From Crotalaria pallida (taxonomy: Eukaryota > Streptophyta > Magnoliopsida > Fabales > Fabaceae), in contig CM075651.1 of the NCBI GenBank assembly GCA_037953625.1, positions 164,185,501-164,249,500 on the forward strand: a stretch of 64,000 nt of DNA. The letters run 5' to 3'. Shown piece by piece: positions 1 through 11,880 of the stretch. Every line of letters starts with the position of its first letter. The stretch's first letter is position 1. The position numbers and the translations under genes are program-made. The notes under the pieces are model-generated. The model worked only from the letters and a program-made list of their open reading frames with translations. It did not search any database and was not told the origin of the DNA.

Positions 1-297
1 AGAGCCCCCAAAAAAAATTAATAATAATATAATAAGAAGAAGAGAAACACAAAGCAGAATTGAATTTACGTTTAATAATTTACTGCAGCGCTGTTTCTTT
101 CTTGTCGTTTTGTATTAGTACATATATATGTGCATTGGATTCTGGTTAGCAAGAGAAATGGTACGGTATTACTTTTGTCTTTTCCACTTACGAAATCAAT
201 ATTGTACAAATGAATTTTCTATTTAATTTGCGCCTACCTTAAAAAAGTTGAGTATATTTCTTATTAATGTCTATAATTTTCAGTTCAATTAATTAAA
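1..297. other. Non-coding, AT-rich
   Basis: No open frame of note and no recognisable terminus. The opening bases could be the edge of a transcribed region lying outside the window, but nothing supports that. Confidence 0.4.
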
Positions 298-585
298 TGG
301 TTTAAGTGCATTTTTGGTTTTTCAATTTCGTCAATTTGACGAATTTAGTCCTCATATTTTCAATTTGGCGAAATCAGTTTTTCATTTGTCAATTTGTGAC
401 GATTTCATTCCTCCATATCTAATGAAAAAACACGTGTAAGCACATAAAATTTTTTATTAGACATGTAAGGACTGTAATCGTCACAAATTAACAATTGAAT
501 GATTAAATTTGCCAAATTAAAAATAGAGAAACTAAATATATCTAATTAACAAAATTGAGGAATAAAAATGCAATTAGGCTTAATT
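298..585. mobile_element. MITE-like element with long imperfect inverted repeats
   Basis: The two halves are rough inverted copies: GTGCATTTTTGGTTTTTCAA at the left against TTGAGGAATAAAAATGCAAT at the right. Internal blocks such as tttgacgaatttagtcctca and tttgccaaattaaaaataga also pair. It has no coding capacity. Flanking ttaattaaatgg and ttaattaaaatgaatgg may be a decayed target duplication. Superfamily not assigned. Confidence 0.5.
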
Positions 586-2330
586 AAAATGAATGGTAGT
601 TATATGACCATGTGCTATGTCAACTGTCAAGTCACATTATCAATAAATCCGATATTATGAGGTTGTTCTATTTTAACCAAAAAATTTAATTATAAGGTTT
701 TTGTCATCATATTGTTGAACTCAAGTCGGATTAGTTTGACACCTTTATAATATTTAAATAGCAAATAATTTATATAAAAAATAATATAAGAATGCTTAAT
801 TAGATGTTTTAGTTACCAAATCTAGTTTCAAATTGCCTAGTTAAAAAAACTAAGAAAAAAAAGACAAATGACACATCTCTTCCGGTGGTTTGTGCTTGAT
901 AATTAGATGTCATAACTTTGATGACAACTTTTGTAAAGAGTTGTGCGCTGATAGTACTCTTTTAAGCTTTTTTTGTTGGAAAGAATAAATGAAAAAAAAC
1001 AGGGTTTTTTTTTTATTAAGAAAAAAAAATGAGGAATGAGAGAAAATGGGTAGGATACACGTAAAAATATTTTCTCCCATCAAGTGAGGAGAGAATGGAA
1101 AGAAAAGGGAAAGGTGATGCTATTTTCACATGGAAGGAAGGAAAATACACAAGATATTTTTTTTCCTTTTTATTTTTTCTTCAACCAAACAAAAGAAAGA
1201 AAACTTAATTTTTCTTTCTTTTTCATCTATTCACATCTTTCTCATATCAAACAATCACAAAATCTATTCATTTTTTTATCATAATTTTTCTTCTCTACTT
1301 CCTTCTTTCCTACTTTTCTCTTCTCATTTTCTTTAATGCAACTAAACAAAATGTGATAACTTTATTTTTGTTTTATAAGACAAAGTAATGATACTTTGCT
1401 TTATAAAATCAAAAAATTTGGCATCACATACTTCATATAATATTTTTTAATTAAAATGTTATATTTTCCTAATAAGTTTAATTTGTTTTAATATCTTGGA
1501 AATAACACTTATCACATTTATATATAGTTACGAGAATTTATAACTGATTTATTTAAAAAATATACTAAATCGCTTTTCATATTCAAACTGTAACACTTTT
1601 TTTATTGACCTCTTGCTATGAAAAATACCTAGATGTTTAAAGTTTTTGAGGGAAAATGATATATAGAAATTAATTCAGAATGAAGATTTACTTTGTTATT
1701 AAATAATTTTTTTTATCATTTTCTATTGTCACCTCGCTTTTCCAAATATTACTGGTTATTAATTATTAATGGGTCTTGTTAACAAGTGTTCTTAGAATTA
1801 TTAGTATTGGAAAACAAATTATAAGTAAATATTTTTTTCATATATCGAGAATAAAAAAAATTACACATTTTCATGCATTTTTACTATATTTAACTTCTTA
1901 ACAAGTGTCTGACACTTGTTAGTATTTGCCATTATTAATATTTCGCGTGCAACATGGATTCATTGTATTAGACTTGTACCAGTTTTTTTTTTTTTAAAAA
2001 TAAAAAATTAAATAATATATGTAAATATCAAGTTCAAAGAATACTAGTAATACGAAAGAGTTGGTGTTGTTTTACCTAATCCAATTCTGGTCAAAGTTTT
2101 CATTTTAAGATGTGCAATTTTTTATATGCGTTTTCGTGCCATTGTCTTTGCTTTACTATTTTTAATTGTCAGTCTAAATTCTAAAATGAAACAAGGATTT
2201 TTTAAGATTTTTAAGTAGCACTATTACAAGAAGATACTTCCTCAGATCACTATTATTAAAAAAAACCGAAATTATATTTAATAAGAAAATTAGATGAGTG
2301 TATTTAATTTTATCAAATTCATAAAAAATA
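586..2330. other. AT-rich intergenic sequence
   Basis: Long A/T runs and purine/pyrimidine-skewed stretches (pyrimidine-rich at about 1140-1330) give only short open frames such as a Phe/Ser-rich frame of under 70 codons, which I read as compositional noise. No gene or bounded repeat is supported. Confidence 0.5.
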
Positions 2331-2599
2331 CTTCCTCCGTCCCTAATTATAAGGTCCTCTTAACACTTTTATTTTATCCCTATTTATAAGGCCTTTTACC
2401 CATTTTCAATGAGCATTAATTATTTTTTTCACAAAAACCCGTATTTATTTAACACTTTTTAGATTCTCAATAATATTAATAGGGATAATTTTGAAAATAC
2501 ATATCAAAAGTTCACATTTCCAATACAATTAACTAAATTATTTCACTTTCTTAATGGACGTGAAATCTCCCAAGAAGGCCTTATAATTAGGGACGGAGG
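2331..2599. mobile_element. Stowaway-like MITE (Tc1/Mariner type)
   Basis: Terminal inverted repeats CTTCCTCCGTCCCTAATTAT and ATAATTAGGGACGGAGG are flanked by TA on both sides (2329-2330 and 2600-2601), the signature of Stowaway elements. About 269 bp, no coding capacity. Similar termini recur at about 16.8, 47.9, 56.9 and 60.4 kb. Confidence 0.8.
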
Positions 2600-3489
2600 T
2601 AATATAACTATTTCATGAAAGTTTGTATTGAAAATGAAACAAAAATTAAATGAAATCACTACTTTATAAAAATAATTGTATCGGGAACAGAAAATTAGTT
2701 ACTCAAAACAAGCAAATATAAATATGTACCCGGTCTACTTACTTTTTGAGACCAATATAAATATTTTTTGTTTGGAAGAAGTATTTAACTATTTATATAA
2801 TTCAAAGGCACTTGGGTCAACTGTGTACCCGGTCTTACTTACTTTAAATAGAAAATTGATGGCCTTTACACCAAACAAACATAAACATAAATGGTGCATC
2901 GATTTGTTCAGCGGCTCACCAAAAACGAAAATGTAGATCGAAAACAAAAAAACTAATCAAAGAGTTTGCACGTTTATGTGCTTAATAAATCCTTTAATAT
3001 GGAAAGAAAAATTAATATAGTGATAGCACTTCTTTGAAATGTGAATAAACTTGAGAAGGACCACATTTTTTGAACTAGCTAGGGCCACATTTTTTTCTTT
3101 CTTATTTTGTATCGCTTCATATGTTGAAGCTTTTTAATTGTTCAAAACAAAAACAAAATACGCACGTTCAATTGAAAATATTAATAATTAGAAATTTTTA
3201 CCAATCATAAAGCCTTTAACATATCAAATACTATTGAAAAATGTTAAACATCCCAATGAAACGTTCGATGTTTTTTAGAGAAAAACATTGTAGGTTTTAT
3301 CTAATACAACTAAAATTTTACATAAATTATGCAATTGTGTTAAATATTTATCAAGAAAAGTCGTTTTTCATTTATACCAATCTTATCCAACTCAAGCATA
3401 TTACTTCCGGTTGATAAACTGATAAAGAATACCCGTGGTTTATAAACAAATTTAACAAAAGCTAAAGGTTCAAAAATAACAACCAACAA

Positions 3490-3681
3490 TGCAAACATAG
3501 GTTTGGTCAAGTGGTAGCTCACTTGGTCCCTTAACTAATTGGTCTCGAGTTCGGGCCTTGGGTATGGAGCAACCTCGCTGGGAGACCTCTATCGCTTAGT
3601 GCGAACTCAGTTTGATCGAACCGGATGAGTCGGATTTTTTGGTAAAACAGATCTGGATACCGGTTGTTGTTAAAAAAAAAA
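3490..3681 (+). mobile_element. tRNA-derived SINE, family A
   Basis: The head resembles a tRNA gene: GGTTTGGTCAAGTGGTAGCT serves as box A and a GAGTTCGGGCC-like stretch as box B. The tail is poly-A. A 12-bp direct repeat aacaaccaacaa flanks it at 3478-3489 and 3682-3693, which is a retroposition target duplication. The copy at 16266-16455 is a close relative. Confidence 0.85.
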
Positions 3682-3693
3682 AACAACCAACAA

Positions 3694-4292
3694 GATACAT
3701 GGGATTCCAAAATCCTAAAATCAAACTTCATTAACAGATAGAAGCAACTCAAAGTGGTCTTCATTTTACAATTCCCAGCTAGTAGAGCACGACCCAAGTT
3801 GGTGCATCTAGTTAGAGAATTAGTGCTGAGACCGGATGAGACCCTCAAGGAATACATAGCTCGGTTTAGTTGGGAGAAGTTCCTAAATGGATAAGAAGTC
3901 ATAATTGTTAAAGGTAACAGAAAGTTGGCACATCATTAGTTTAATTTGTGAGAAAATGGCATAATTTGAGGTACTCAATAATATTATGAATGATTAATGT
4001 GAAATATTTTTAATGTGCGGTTGGGATTATCGGACATAACATATATCCTTTTAAATCATTTAACATGCTTAAGTTAGTTATATGACAATTTTTACAAATA
4101 ATTCTGATTCAATTAAGTAGTTATATAATTACAAGCTTTTAACTATATATTCTCACACTTTTAAGTTAAATTTGCACCTATCTAAATTTACAACTATCAG
4201 CTGTAAATTCAAAACTATAAACTAATATCACCAAACTAACCTTTTATTTCAAGGAATAAGAGAATTATCGAACCACTAACATCATAGTTAAC
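3694..4292. other. AT-rich intergenic sequence
   Basis: No gene or bounded repeat seen. The 123-codon minus-strand frame across 3531-3902 mostly reads through the SINE and is not considered coding. Confidence 0.5.
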
Positions 4293-4410
4293 AAACATGA
4301 CCATATATTTATTGTGTTGGATCACATTAGTTACTCCAATAATTGAAAAGTAACAAACATAACCATATATTTATCGCGTTGGATCACATTAGTTACTCCA
4401 ATAATTGAAA
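4293..4410. repeat. Tandem duplication, about 60-bp unit, two copies
   Basis: The block acaaacatgaccatatattt ... ccaataattgaaaag is followed directly by a second copy beginning acaaacataaccatatattt. The copies differ at only a few positions, so the event is recent. Confidence 0.75.
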
Positions 4411-5222
4411 GGGAATTAGTTTTTTAACCCCCAGTTAATTAGTTAACCCCCTTTATTTTGAAAAGACACTATCAACCTTACTAAAATCCAAACTACTCAA
4501 AATGTCTCCTCGTTGAGGGCTGAGCGAGGGTTATAATTTTTTATTTTATAACACTCGCTAAATCTTCAGCGAGGGTTATAAAATTTAATTTTTATAATTG
4601 GATAATATCATCATCTCACTTATTCTTATCTCATCTGTTATACACTCTTCTATTGTTGTAACAAACTTAGAGAATCATACATGTTGTTGCTATTGTATCA
4701 GATATATTCATACATGCTGTTAGTATATTCTGTTACTATCTCTTGTATATATATATTGCTCAATATCATACGTGAGCGAGGGTTATAATTTTTTATTTTA
4801 TAACCCTCGCTAACCCCAGCGAGGGTTATAAAATTTTGATTTTATAACACTAACTGAAGGTTCAGCGAAGGTTATAAAATTTAATTTTTATAACCCTCGC
4901 TGACCCACCGAAGGTTATAACTTTTTATTTTATAATCTTCGTTGGCCCTGCGAGGGGTTATAATTTTTTATATTATAACACTTGCTGACCCCTCAGCGAG
5001 AGTTACAAAATTTTACAACCATCGCTGTACCCTCAGAGTGCTTGTTAAAATATATATTTTATAACCCTCGCTGGGTTGTTTAATTTTTTTTTTAAGAGGA
5101 GGTAAGGTTGGAATAAGAGGGAAGAATTTTGGGATTATTAGAAGTTAATAAGGTTATTATTATATTTTTACATAAATAAGAGGGTCAACTAATTAATTAA
5201 GGCTTCAAAAAACTAGAGCACT
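4411..5222. mobile_element. Inverted-repeat element with internal GCGAGGGTTATAA array, Mutator-like
   Basis: Outer inverted repeats pair TTAGTTTTTTAACCCCCAGT at the left with the complement of CTTCAAAAAACTAGAGCACT at the right. The 8-bp direct repeat aattgaaa lies at 4403-4410 and 5223-5230. The interior consists of about ten alternately oriented copies of AGCGAGGGTTATAAAATTT, so the element is full of local palindromes. No protein-coding capacity. The Mutator-like call rests only on the TSD length. Confidence 0.6.
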
Positions 5223-5521
5223 AATTGAAAAGTATATTACTCCTAGTTTGTGTTTGATACGAGGAATGGTGAATACTATTTTTTTCCGCACATGTTACAC
5301 TCTCATTTGTTTTATGTTTTGTCAATATAAAAATGCAATTGATTTTTCAAAAATACGTTCAACTAAAAAAATTGGAGAAAGAGAATTATATATAACATTT
5401 TACACAACAAAATGTCGTTCCTATAGTAATTCGACATTTCTTATTAAAAAATTGAGAATCCAACTTTTGTAGTTTCTTTTAAGTTTGAAGACTGAGTTAG
5501 ATTAAGAATGAATGAACATTT

Positions 5522-5787
5522 TTTTTAGTTTCCCACTGATTCGGTACTGACATTGATGCCACTGTCCCGAGCGAACCTCCTCTGGACCAACCTAGTCTAG
5601 TTCAGTCGGGTGGGAAGATTATGATGGCACTGTTCCGAGGGAACCTCCTCTGGACCAACCTAGTCTAGTTCAGCCGGGTGGGAAGATTAAGATTGAAAGC
5701 TTCTTTGTGGGAGTTGTGGGGATCGAAAGAGTTGTTTTTTTTTGTCAAATCTAATCTTCCTTAACTACTAAACCAACACACCACAAG
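5522..5787 (-). mobile_element. tRNA-derived SINE with internal 68-bp tandem duplication
   Basis: An unusually long 19-bp direct repeat taagaatgaatgaacattt flanks the element (5503-5521 and 5788-5806). Read on the minus strand the head has GGTTTAGTAGTTAAGGAAG as a box-A-like block and TTCGATCCCC as box B. The body contains two adjacent copies of a 68-bp unit starting actgtcccgagcgaacctcc and actgttccgagggaacctcc (5561 and 5629). Confidence 0.8.
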
Positions 5788-5806
5788 TAAGAATGAATGA
5801 ACATTT

Positions 5807-6307
5807 ATACATATAAATCGAAAGATAAAGATAATCACAGTCACTAAGTAACCACAAAAAAAAAAAAAATTTAAAAAAAATTAAAAAAAGAAAAAAAGGA
5901 AAAAGCCTACAAACATTGTGTTAAATTCTGTGGCTGTAGAGCAGATAGCAGACAGGTATTTGAAAGCTATGGGTTTCTACATCTTTCCATGGATAATCGA
6001 GAGAATGTTAACATCAAATCCATTTAGAATTGAGAATAAACTAACCCTGAAACCTAAATGCTGCTTTGTCTTTATCTGTAACTCTTTATCATACTTCCCT
6101 TTTTTTTTTCTTTACAATAATTGAAGAACCAAACAATATCTTAACCCAAAACTACAAACTAAGGGAACTTATGGTCATTTAAAAAAAAAAGTTAAAAGGA
6201 AAAAAACAAATACAATATTTTTTTCCCAATAAACAGTGTGTGAAAGAGAGAAAAAAATAGTAGGAAAAAAAAAGGAAATGAAAGTATACTTTGAATTTCT
6301 GTATCAA
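5807..6307. other. Presumed 3' UTR and downstream region of the ERF gene
   Basis: A/T- and A/G-rich sequence immediately downstream of the stop codon of the minus-strand ERF gene. A 68-codon plus-strand frame at 5918-6124 has no recognisable features. No poly-A site was assigned. Confidence 0.4.
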
Positions 6308-8241
6308 CTAGCTAGATGGTGGCGGATAGCCGCTGGTATCTGACCAAGTGGACGGCGGAAACTCCGAACCTCCGCCGCTGCCACTGCCGCCTTGAGGGTG
6401 GTTTTCCGGTGGCCGGAAATAGCCCACTTGCTGGCTAGAAAACAGGGGAAATGAAGCAGAGGAAAATTGTGAAAATGATGCATTTGCTGACATAGACGAA
6501 GAAGAAGAAGAAGGTGATGATGACAACAATGATGACGATTGAATTGCTGCCAATTGTGAATTATAGTACCACTGACGCCACAAACTAGAAGGCAGTTGCT
6601 GCGGCTGCTGCAGTTGGAATTGAAATTGTTGTTGTGGTTGTTGAAAATCACCAGAACTTTGAAGAAGCTGTGAATATTCCCAATAGTCTCTGATCAAATC
6701 AGAGGGCCCCTGAAGTAATGGCGGCGGCTGCTGCTGCTGCTGCATGAAACTCGGCTGCAAAAGCGGTGGTGCAGCCGGGGGTGGTTGCAGGAAATGAGAG
6801 GCAGAGGAATCGGATATCGCAGCGAGCCTTGTGATGGCTGGGGGAGGCACGGCTCTAACATTTTCGGGGAAATTTAGCTTTGCTCTGTTGCCTCTGAACC
6901 TCAATGCAGCTTCATCATAAGCTCTTGCTGCTGCTTCTGCTGTGTCAAATGTGCCAAGCCATACTCTTGCTGCTTTGTGCGGATCGCGGATTTCTGCTGC
7001 CCATTTTCCCCATGGTCTCTGCCTCACTCCCCTGTATCTTCTCCTCTCTGTGGGTTCTTCCTGTGAAACCGTTTCACTAGAAGGTGTCGCTGGCGTTGCA
7101 GCAGCGGCTGAGGTAGTTGCAGCGGTGGTAGCAGCATCTTCTGTAACTGGTTAAATTCAAAAGAATTAAGATAACATGCACAACATTTCGGCTATTGCAG
7201 AAAATGTCACACTCTATTAATTGGTTTAATTTTATATTATGGTTTTTCAGCACTATTCTATAGCCAATTATGGTATACTCGGTTTGTTAAATCCCAATTT
7301 GTTTTTTTTTTTAATATTAATTTGTAATTACATGGCAAAATGTTTGACGAATGCAATATTTTTTGATAAAAATGGTTTTCCCCTATACAATTTGAAACAT
7401 TTTGTATTTGATATAATATATATGATAAGGTACGGTGGTCCTATCAGAGAAAGATATTTTCGATGAATAGAACGGTGGTCAATACAGATCTTTTTTGGGT
7501 ATACATACACAAGAGTTAAAAGAGATAAATGATGCCGCACGCTAAGGTTTTATTCAACAAGTTGGTATGTTCAAAACAAAAATTAAATTGGGTTAAAATA
7601 TTTAAAATAATGCAAATAATGAATGATACACATACACCATTTGTTGCTTTTGATAAAACTTGGAAGATGATGAGATGGTATATTTTTTATGTTTGATGAA
7701 GTATGTGATCGTGAAGTTAAAGCAAAGCAATTGCACCTGATGATGATTCCCCTTGTTGTGTCCTGAATCCACCAATATTTCTGAAGTGTCTAGGAGCAGC
7801 TTGTTGCATCAACTGAATTGAAGCACCACTCTCTTCTTCACGCCTTCTTTTGTGCCCAACAAATGATCCAGAAACCAAAGCAGAACCAGAAGACAAAGGT
7901 GTAGAAGAAGATACATATCGTCCAAAACCTGACATCATAGGAAAATCACTACTTCTTTGGACCCATTCAGTGCCTCTCTGGCCTGACCCTGACGATCCTG
8001 ATCCTGACACCACATGAGTCAGAGCTGAAACCATTTCTGTGAACTCTCTTCCCCTGCTGCTGAAACCTGCAACCATAGAGGAGCTTTGCATTGTCACCTC
8101 TCCTTGCTCAATCATTTGGTTCAAACCTAGTGACTCAGATGTCCTAGAGCTTCCACCATCGCCGCTGCCGCTGCCGTCACCACCAGTGAACCTGATGAAC
8201 TCACTTGAACCCCTTTGATGCGCCACCGTTGGTAAGCACAT
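6308..8241 (-). CDS. AP2/ERF transcription factor, ABR1/ERF-B4-like
   Basis: Two exons: 7737-8241 and 6308-7146, joined across a GT-AG intron; a second acceptor 6 bases on, starting the exon at 7140, keeps the same phase. The product is 447 aa. I chose the ATG at 8241 because it opens MCLPTVAHQRG, matching the MC-start typical of this group; the frame upstream has no ATG. One AP2/ERF domain spans about residues 205-264, with YRGVRQRPWGKWAAEIRDP and WLGTFDTAEAAARAYDEAA; the conserved Ala and Asp of ERF-type DNA-contact strands are present. N-terminal MVAGFSSRGREF..MVSALTHVV and KRRREEE motifs resemble Arabidopsis ABR1, a repressor in ABA/ethylene stress responses. Flanks are Ser-, Gln- and Pro-rich, typical of activation or low-complexity regions. 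It should act in the nucleus on GCC-box promoters. Family call is firm; the exact orthologue is inferred. Confidence 0.93.
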
Positions 8242-8375
8242 GTAAACAAAGGTGTTCGAGTTTTTTCTTTTTTTCCTGAAAATATTTTGTGGCAAAAACC
8301 AAGATCCACCTAAAATTTTCTTACTTGATTCCTTCTTCGGAGACCCTTTGAGATGGTGCTGGGAATGAAACTAGG

Positions 8376-8383
8376 ATATATAA
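8376..8383 (-). promoter_or_regulatory. Candidate TATA box of the ERF gene
   Basis: On the minus strand TTATTATTATATATCC lies about 140 bp upstream of the chosen ATG, which would leave a 5' UTR of about 110 bases. Position is plausible; there is no independent support for the start site. Confidence 0.35.
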
Positions 8384-9224
8384 TAATAAGGTGTGGAAAG
8401 AGAAATCAAGCACGAGGACTTAGCCTCCATTAAAATAGTACCTTAGTTCATGTATCTTACAACTAGAAAGTTTTGTCCATGCACACAGAAAGCACCATCA
8501 CCTTTATGAATAATATATTTTTGGAAAATAATATTATTGATGGTGCACGAATTCTCTTTGATTTTCTAAAACAAATTATAGGTTATTAAAATAACAAAAA
8601 AAAAAAAAAAAGTGAACAAATATATGGTGGCCGCCTTGAAGATTTCGGTTATGTATGTTCACACTTGAAGAAGATTTGACTGAAAGGAAAGGGAAGATGC
8701 AAAATGGAACTAACTAGTTAACACCTTGCAGCAGTCTTTTTGCAGCACTTCCTTAAGCTTTGTCGGTTCTCCTTTTAGAGATAGAGAGAGACACACACAA
8801 AGAAAAGTGATCATCTTTGATTTGAGTTCTATAGTAATAGTAGTATAACCACATAAGCAGTCAAAAAAACAATGTGATTTTGTTTGTATACGGGCTACCG
8901 ACAACGTGGCATTTTTATCGGGTTAATAATTATTTTGGGCCATATCATTGTTATTAGCCCATAATTTAACTTTTAACGATTGGGTCAGGTGTGAAAAGTC
9001 ATAGAATTAATTGTGGATTGAGTTACACACACAAGTTGTTGATTGTTATGGATTAGCATGTGTACAAGAAAAAAGCATAAGCAGTAAACAAGTGTGGACA
9101 ATTGTGGATTAGGCTCGGAAGTCGGAATCACTGAAAAGGTTCAATTTTTTTTTTTTTTTTAAGAGGGTAAGGGTGCAAATTGATAGTGTAGAAATGCAAT
9201 TTGCACAATTGCTCACGAAGCATC
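8384..9224. other. Intergenic region upstream of the ERF gene
   Basis: Contains a short imperfect hairpin at about 8490-8550 (gcaccatcacctttatgaat against aataatattattgatggtgc) and otherwise AT-rich sequence. Promoter function is likely for the part nearest 8400, but no specific element is claimed. Confidence 0.4.
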
Positions 9225-9411
9225 CATTTTTTTTAATACCAATGTATCGCTGCCGACAATCGAAGATTAATCTTTTATGAGACGTTAAGATCATCGAAAT
9301 GGGTTTTGCCTCTACCAACAAAGCATTTTCATACCCGACCCATGGCAGAGATCGAAACCCCTGTTGTCATACTTAAGAAACTCAGCTATTTACCAACTGT
9401 GCTAGAATTTG
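9225..9411 (-). mobile_element. Degraded tRNA-derived SINE, family B
   Basis: Read on the minus strand it aligns by eye with the copies at 36639 and 45650: a block like GTTGGTAAATAGCTGAG (box A), CTTAAGTATGACAACAGGGG, then GGTTTCGATCTC (box B), followed by GGTAGAGGCAAAACCCATTT. Many substitutions and no clear flanking duplication mark it as an old copy. Confidence 0.65.
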
Positions 9412-9789
9412 TTGGTACAAAAAATTCATGTTTCATTCATCCATATAAAGTACATTTATGTGACATCATAAATAAGAAATATTAACAATTTGAAATTTAT
9501 TTTATACCGTCTCCGTTTCAATATATAAAATCCTTTTGATAAATTTCAGGTTTAGTAAAAAAAATTTAGTTAATTGTATTGATAATGTGAATATTTGATA
9601 TGTATTTTTAAAATTATCCTTATTAATGTTATTGAGAATCTAAAAGGTGTTAAGTAATTGATGTGATTGCGAAAAGAAGTAATTAATAATCATTGAAATT
9701 GGTACAAAATCTTCTAAACAAGGACAAAATAAAAGTGTTAGAAAATCTTATATTTATGAATGGGGATGATGATGTAGATAATTAATGGG

Positions 9790-10006
9790 GACATTTACTT
9801 TTTTGCCCCCACCATTTACTCATCAACCCCCATTTTATTCCGCCTTATACAAGGTGGAAGTTCAAATTTTCACTATGCCGACTAGTGAAAGGTGGAAACA
9901 TACCGACTGTGAAGAGGCGGAAAGTGAAAATTTGCACTTCCGCCTTGTATAAGGGGGAATAAAATGGGGGCTGGTGAGTAAATGGTGGGGCCAAAAAGTA
10001 CGACCC
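9790..10006. mobile_element. Hairpin MITE with about 90-bp terminal inverted repeats, Mutator-like TSD
   Basis: The left arm (TTACTTTTTTGCCCCCACCA ... TTCCGCCTTATACAAGGTGG) is nearly the reverse complement of the right arm (CCGCCTTGTATAAGGGGGAA ... GGCCAAAAAGTACGACCC). The 9-bp direct repeat attaatggg at 9781-9789 and 10007-10015 flanks it. At 217 bp with a small central loop, a transcript would fold into a long hairpin. Confidence 0.8.
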
Positions 10007-10015
10007 ATTAATGGG

Positions 10016-11880
10016 GGTTATAAATACTCTCTTTGTCCCTATATATAAGACTTTTTTGATATATTTCATGTTCATTAATAAAATTGGTTAATTTAGCTAA
10101 TTGTATTATAAATGTGAACATTTGATATGTATTTTTAAAACTATCTCTATTAATAATATTGAAATATTTATGAAAAAATAATTAATTATCATTGAAAATT
10201 GATATAAAATTTTATAGATAAAAATAAAATAAAAAGTCAAAATTTCGAAAGGTTTGAGGTAGTACCATTTGTTTCTCTTCCAAATGAGGAAAGAATAGAA
10301 TGGGTCTCATTGTATGGTCAAAACACGGCTCTCGGCCACGCGTTAGCCAAATCTACTAGAGTCTGCCTTGTACTGTAATCCCTCTGCTATCATTTTCAAG
10401 GGAAAAATAAAAAATTAGTATCTATTAAGAATTACTTGAGTGCATTTATTTTTTTTAATTCATAAAAAATAGACTATTTTAATAAGCTTACATTGAATAT
10501 AAAACAAAAATTGAATCATTTTTTTTGCCTAAAAAAACAGGTGTCCCGTATAGATGTCAAATACTAACAGAGTTATTAAACTAATTAATATGTTGTAGTC
10601 TAGATGTAAGATGATGCGCATAAACTTATTTGAAGTCTAAAGAGTTTAGAGGTTGGTAAAGTTGTAGGCTCTGTTATCATCAGATCAGATCAGAGGGGTG
10701 TGAAATTCTATCATGGGTAGTCTTGAACTCTTGGATATTAGTGACAGTAACATGTTTTTCTTTTTTTGGCTTCCAATATCCAATATTAGCTGGTGAGTAT
10801 GCCATCTCATGGAGTTTTGTTGGGTTGACGTGGCTGGTGGCCATCTTTGTTTTACTTATGAATGATGATTTCCACTATATGGCGCCATGTCCTGTTCCAC
10901 ATTGGCTTTAATACTGCTTTTTCATTTTCTTGTACAGGGTAAGGCATATGTACCATATGAATAAGTTTACAATGACCAGAAAGCAAGTTAGCAATAACTT
11001 TCTAATTTCTTCTTGACCGCCTAACCCCTCCCCCCCACTATATTACTATGTGATAAGGAGAAGTCAATGGTCAATGTATAGGCTAGCATTCGATATATTA
11101 AATTTTATCTATTGACTTGATATGTTTTGATGGATTTGTGCCTTGATGTTCTGATGTACTCAATTAGCACTTTGTTTTCTTTTTGAAAAGGGACTCACTT
11201 CCTCTGTGCCCACAAAGTCCAACTAGGTGTATACTGATGTCATGTAATTTTGAATTCAGCTGAAATTATGAATCAAGATTGTTGTGCCGTATAATTTTGA
11301 ACTCATGTCATTTACTAGTAAATCTCTCTCTTGATCTTATTTTGAACACATTGCAGCTAAGGTTTAATCTCAAAGCTAGACCATTGTGAATGGGAGTTGG
11401 TTGAAGATGGGATCGGTGCTCCGAGCTATTGTTTCTTTATTGCAAGACAAATCTTAGTTTGTGTTTTGTTTTCATTTAGGATTGGTCGTTATTCGTTAAT
11501 GATAATTACAAGGAGGGTCATGTATAGGTTAAGGGTCTTTCACACCACTTTAGAGGGGGACTATTGATTGTATAATTCTTGTTAGCCCTTGAGCTTTGCT
11601 CTTTTTGTTCCATGTTCTGTTTGGATTTTTAAATTACCCTTGATACTTTAGTTAATTACTATAAATTTCCATTTTTACTAATATTTAAATTTACAATGAT
11701 AAATATTACATGTGCATCACATACATCTATCTTATATTCATAAACAATTCTAAATATACATATAATATCACCTTTAAATTTGTCTTCGTACTATCAAAAT
11801 AGATTATAAATTATCATAGCTAATTCTATTTATTAATTCCATAAAATAAATTTATAATAAAAATTTATTTTTAAATTGGT
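10016..11880. other. Intergenic sequence with a decayed Stowaway-like fragment
   Basis: At about 10022-10265 a decayed Stowaway-type fragment begins tactctctttgtccc. A 62-codon frame at 10723-10911 looks hydrophobic but has no recognisable family or splice partners. Nothing else supported. Confidence 0.4.

Noticed and set aside
10723..10911. Hydrophobic 62-codon frame that might be a small membrane protein
   Set aside because: No recognised family and no promoter or splice context; not above chance in this sequence.
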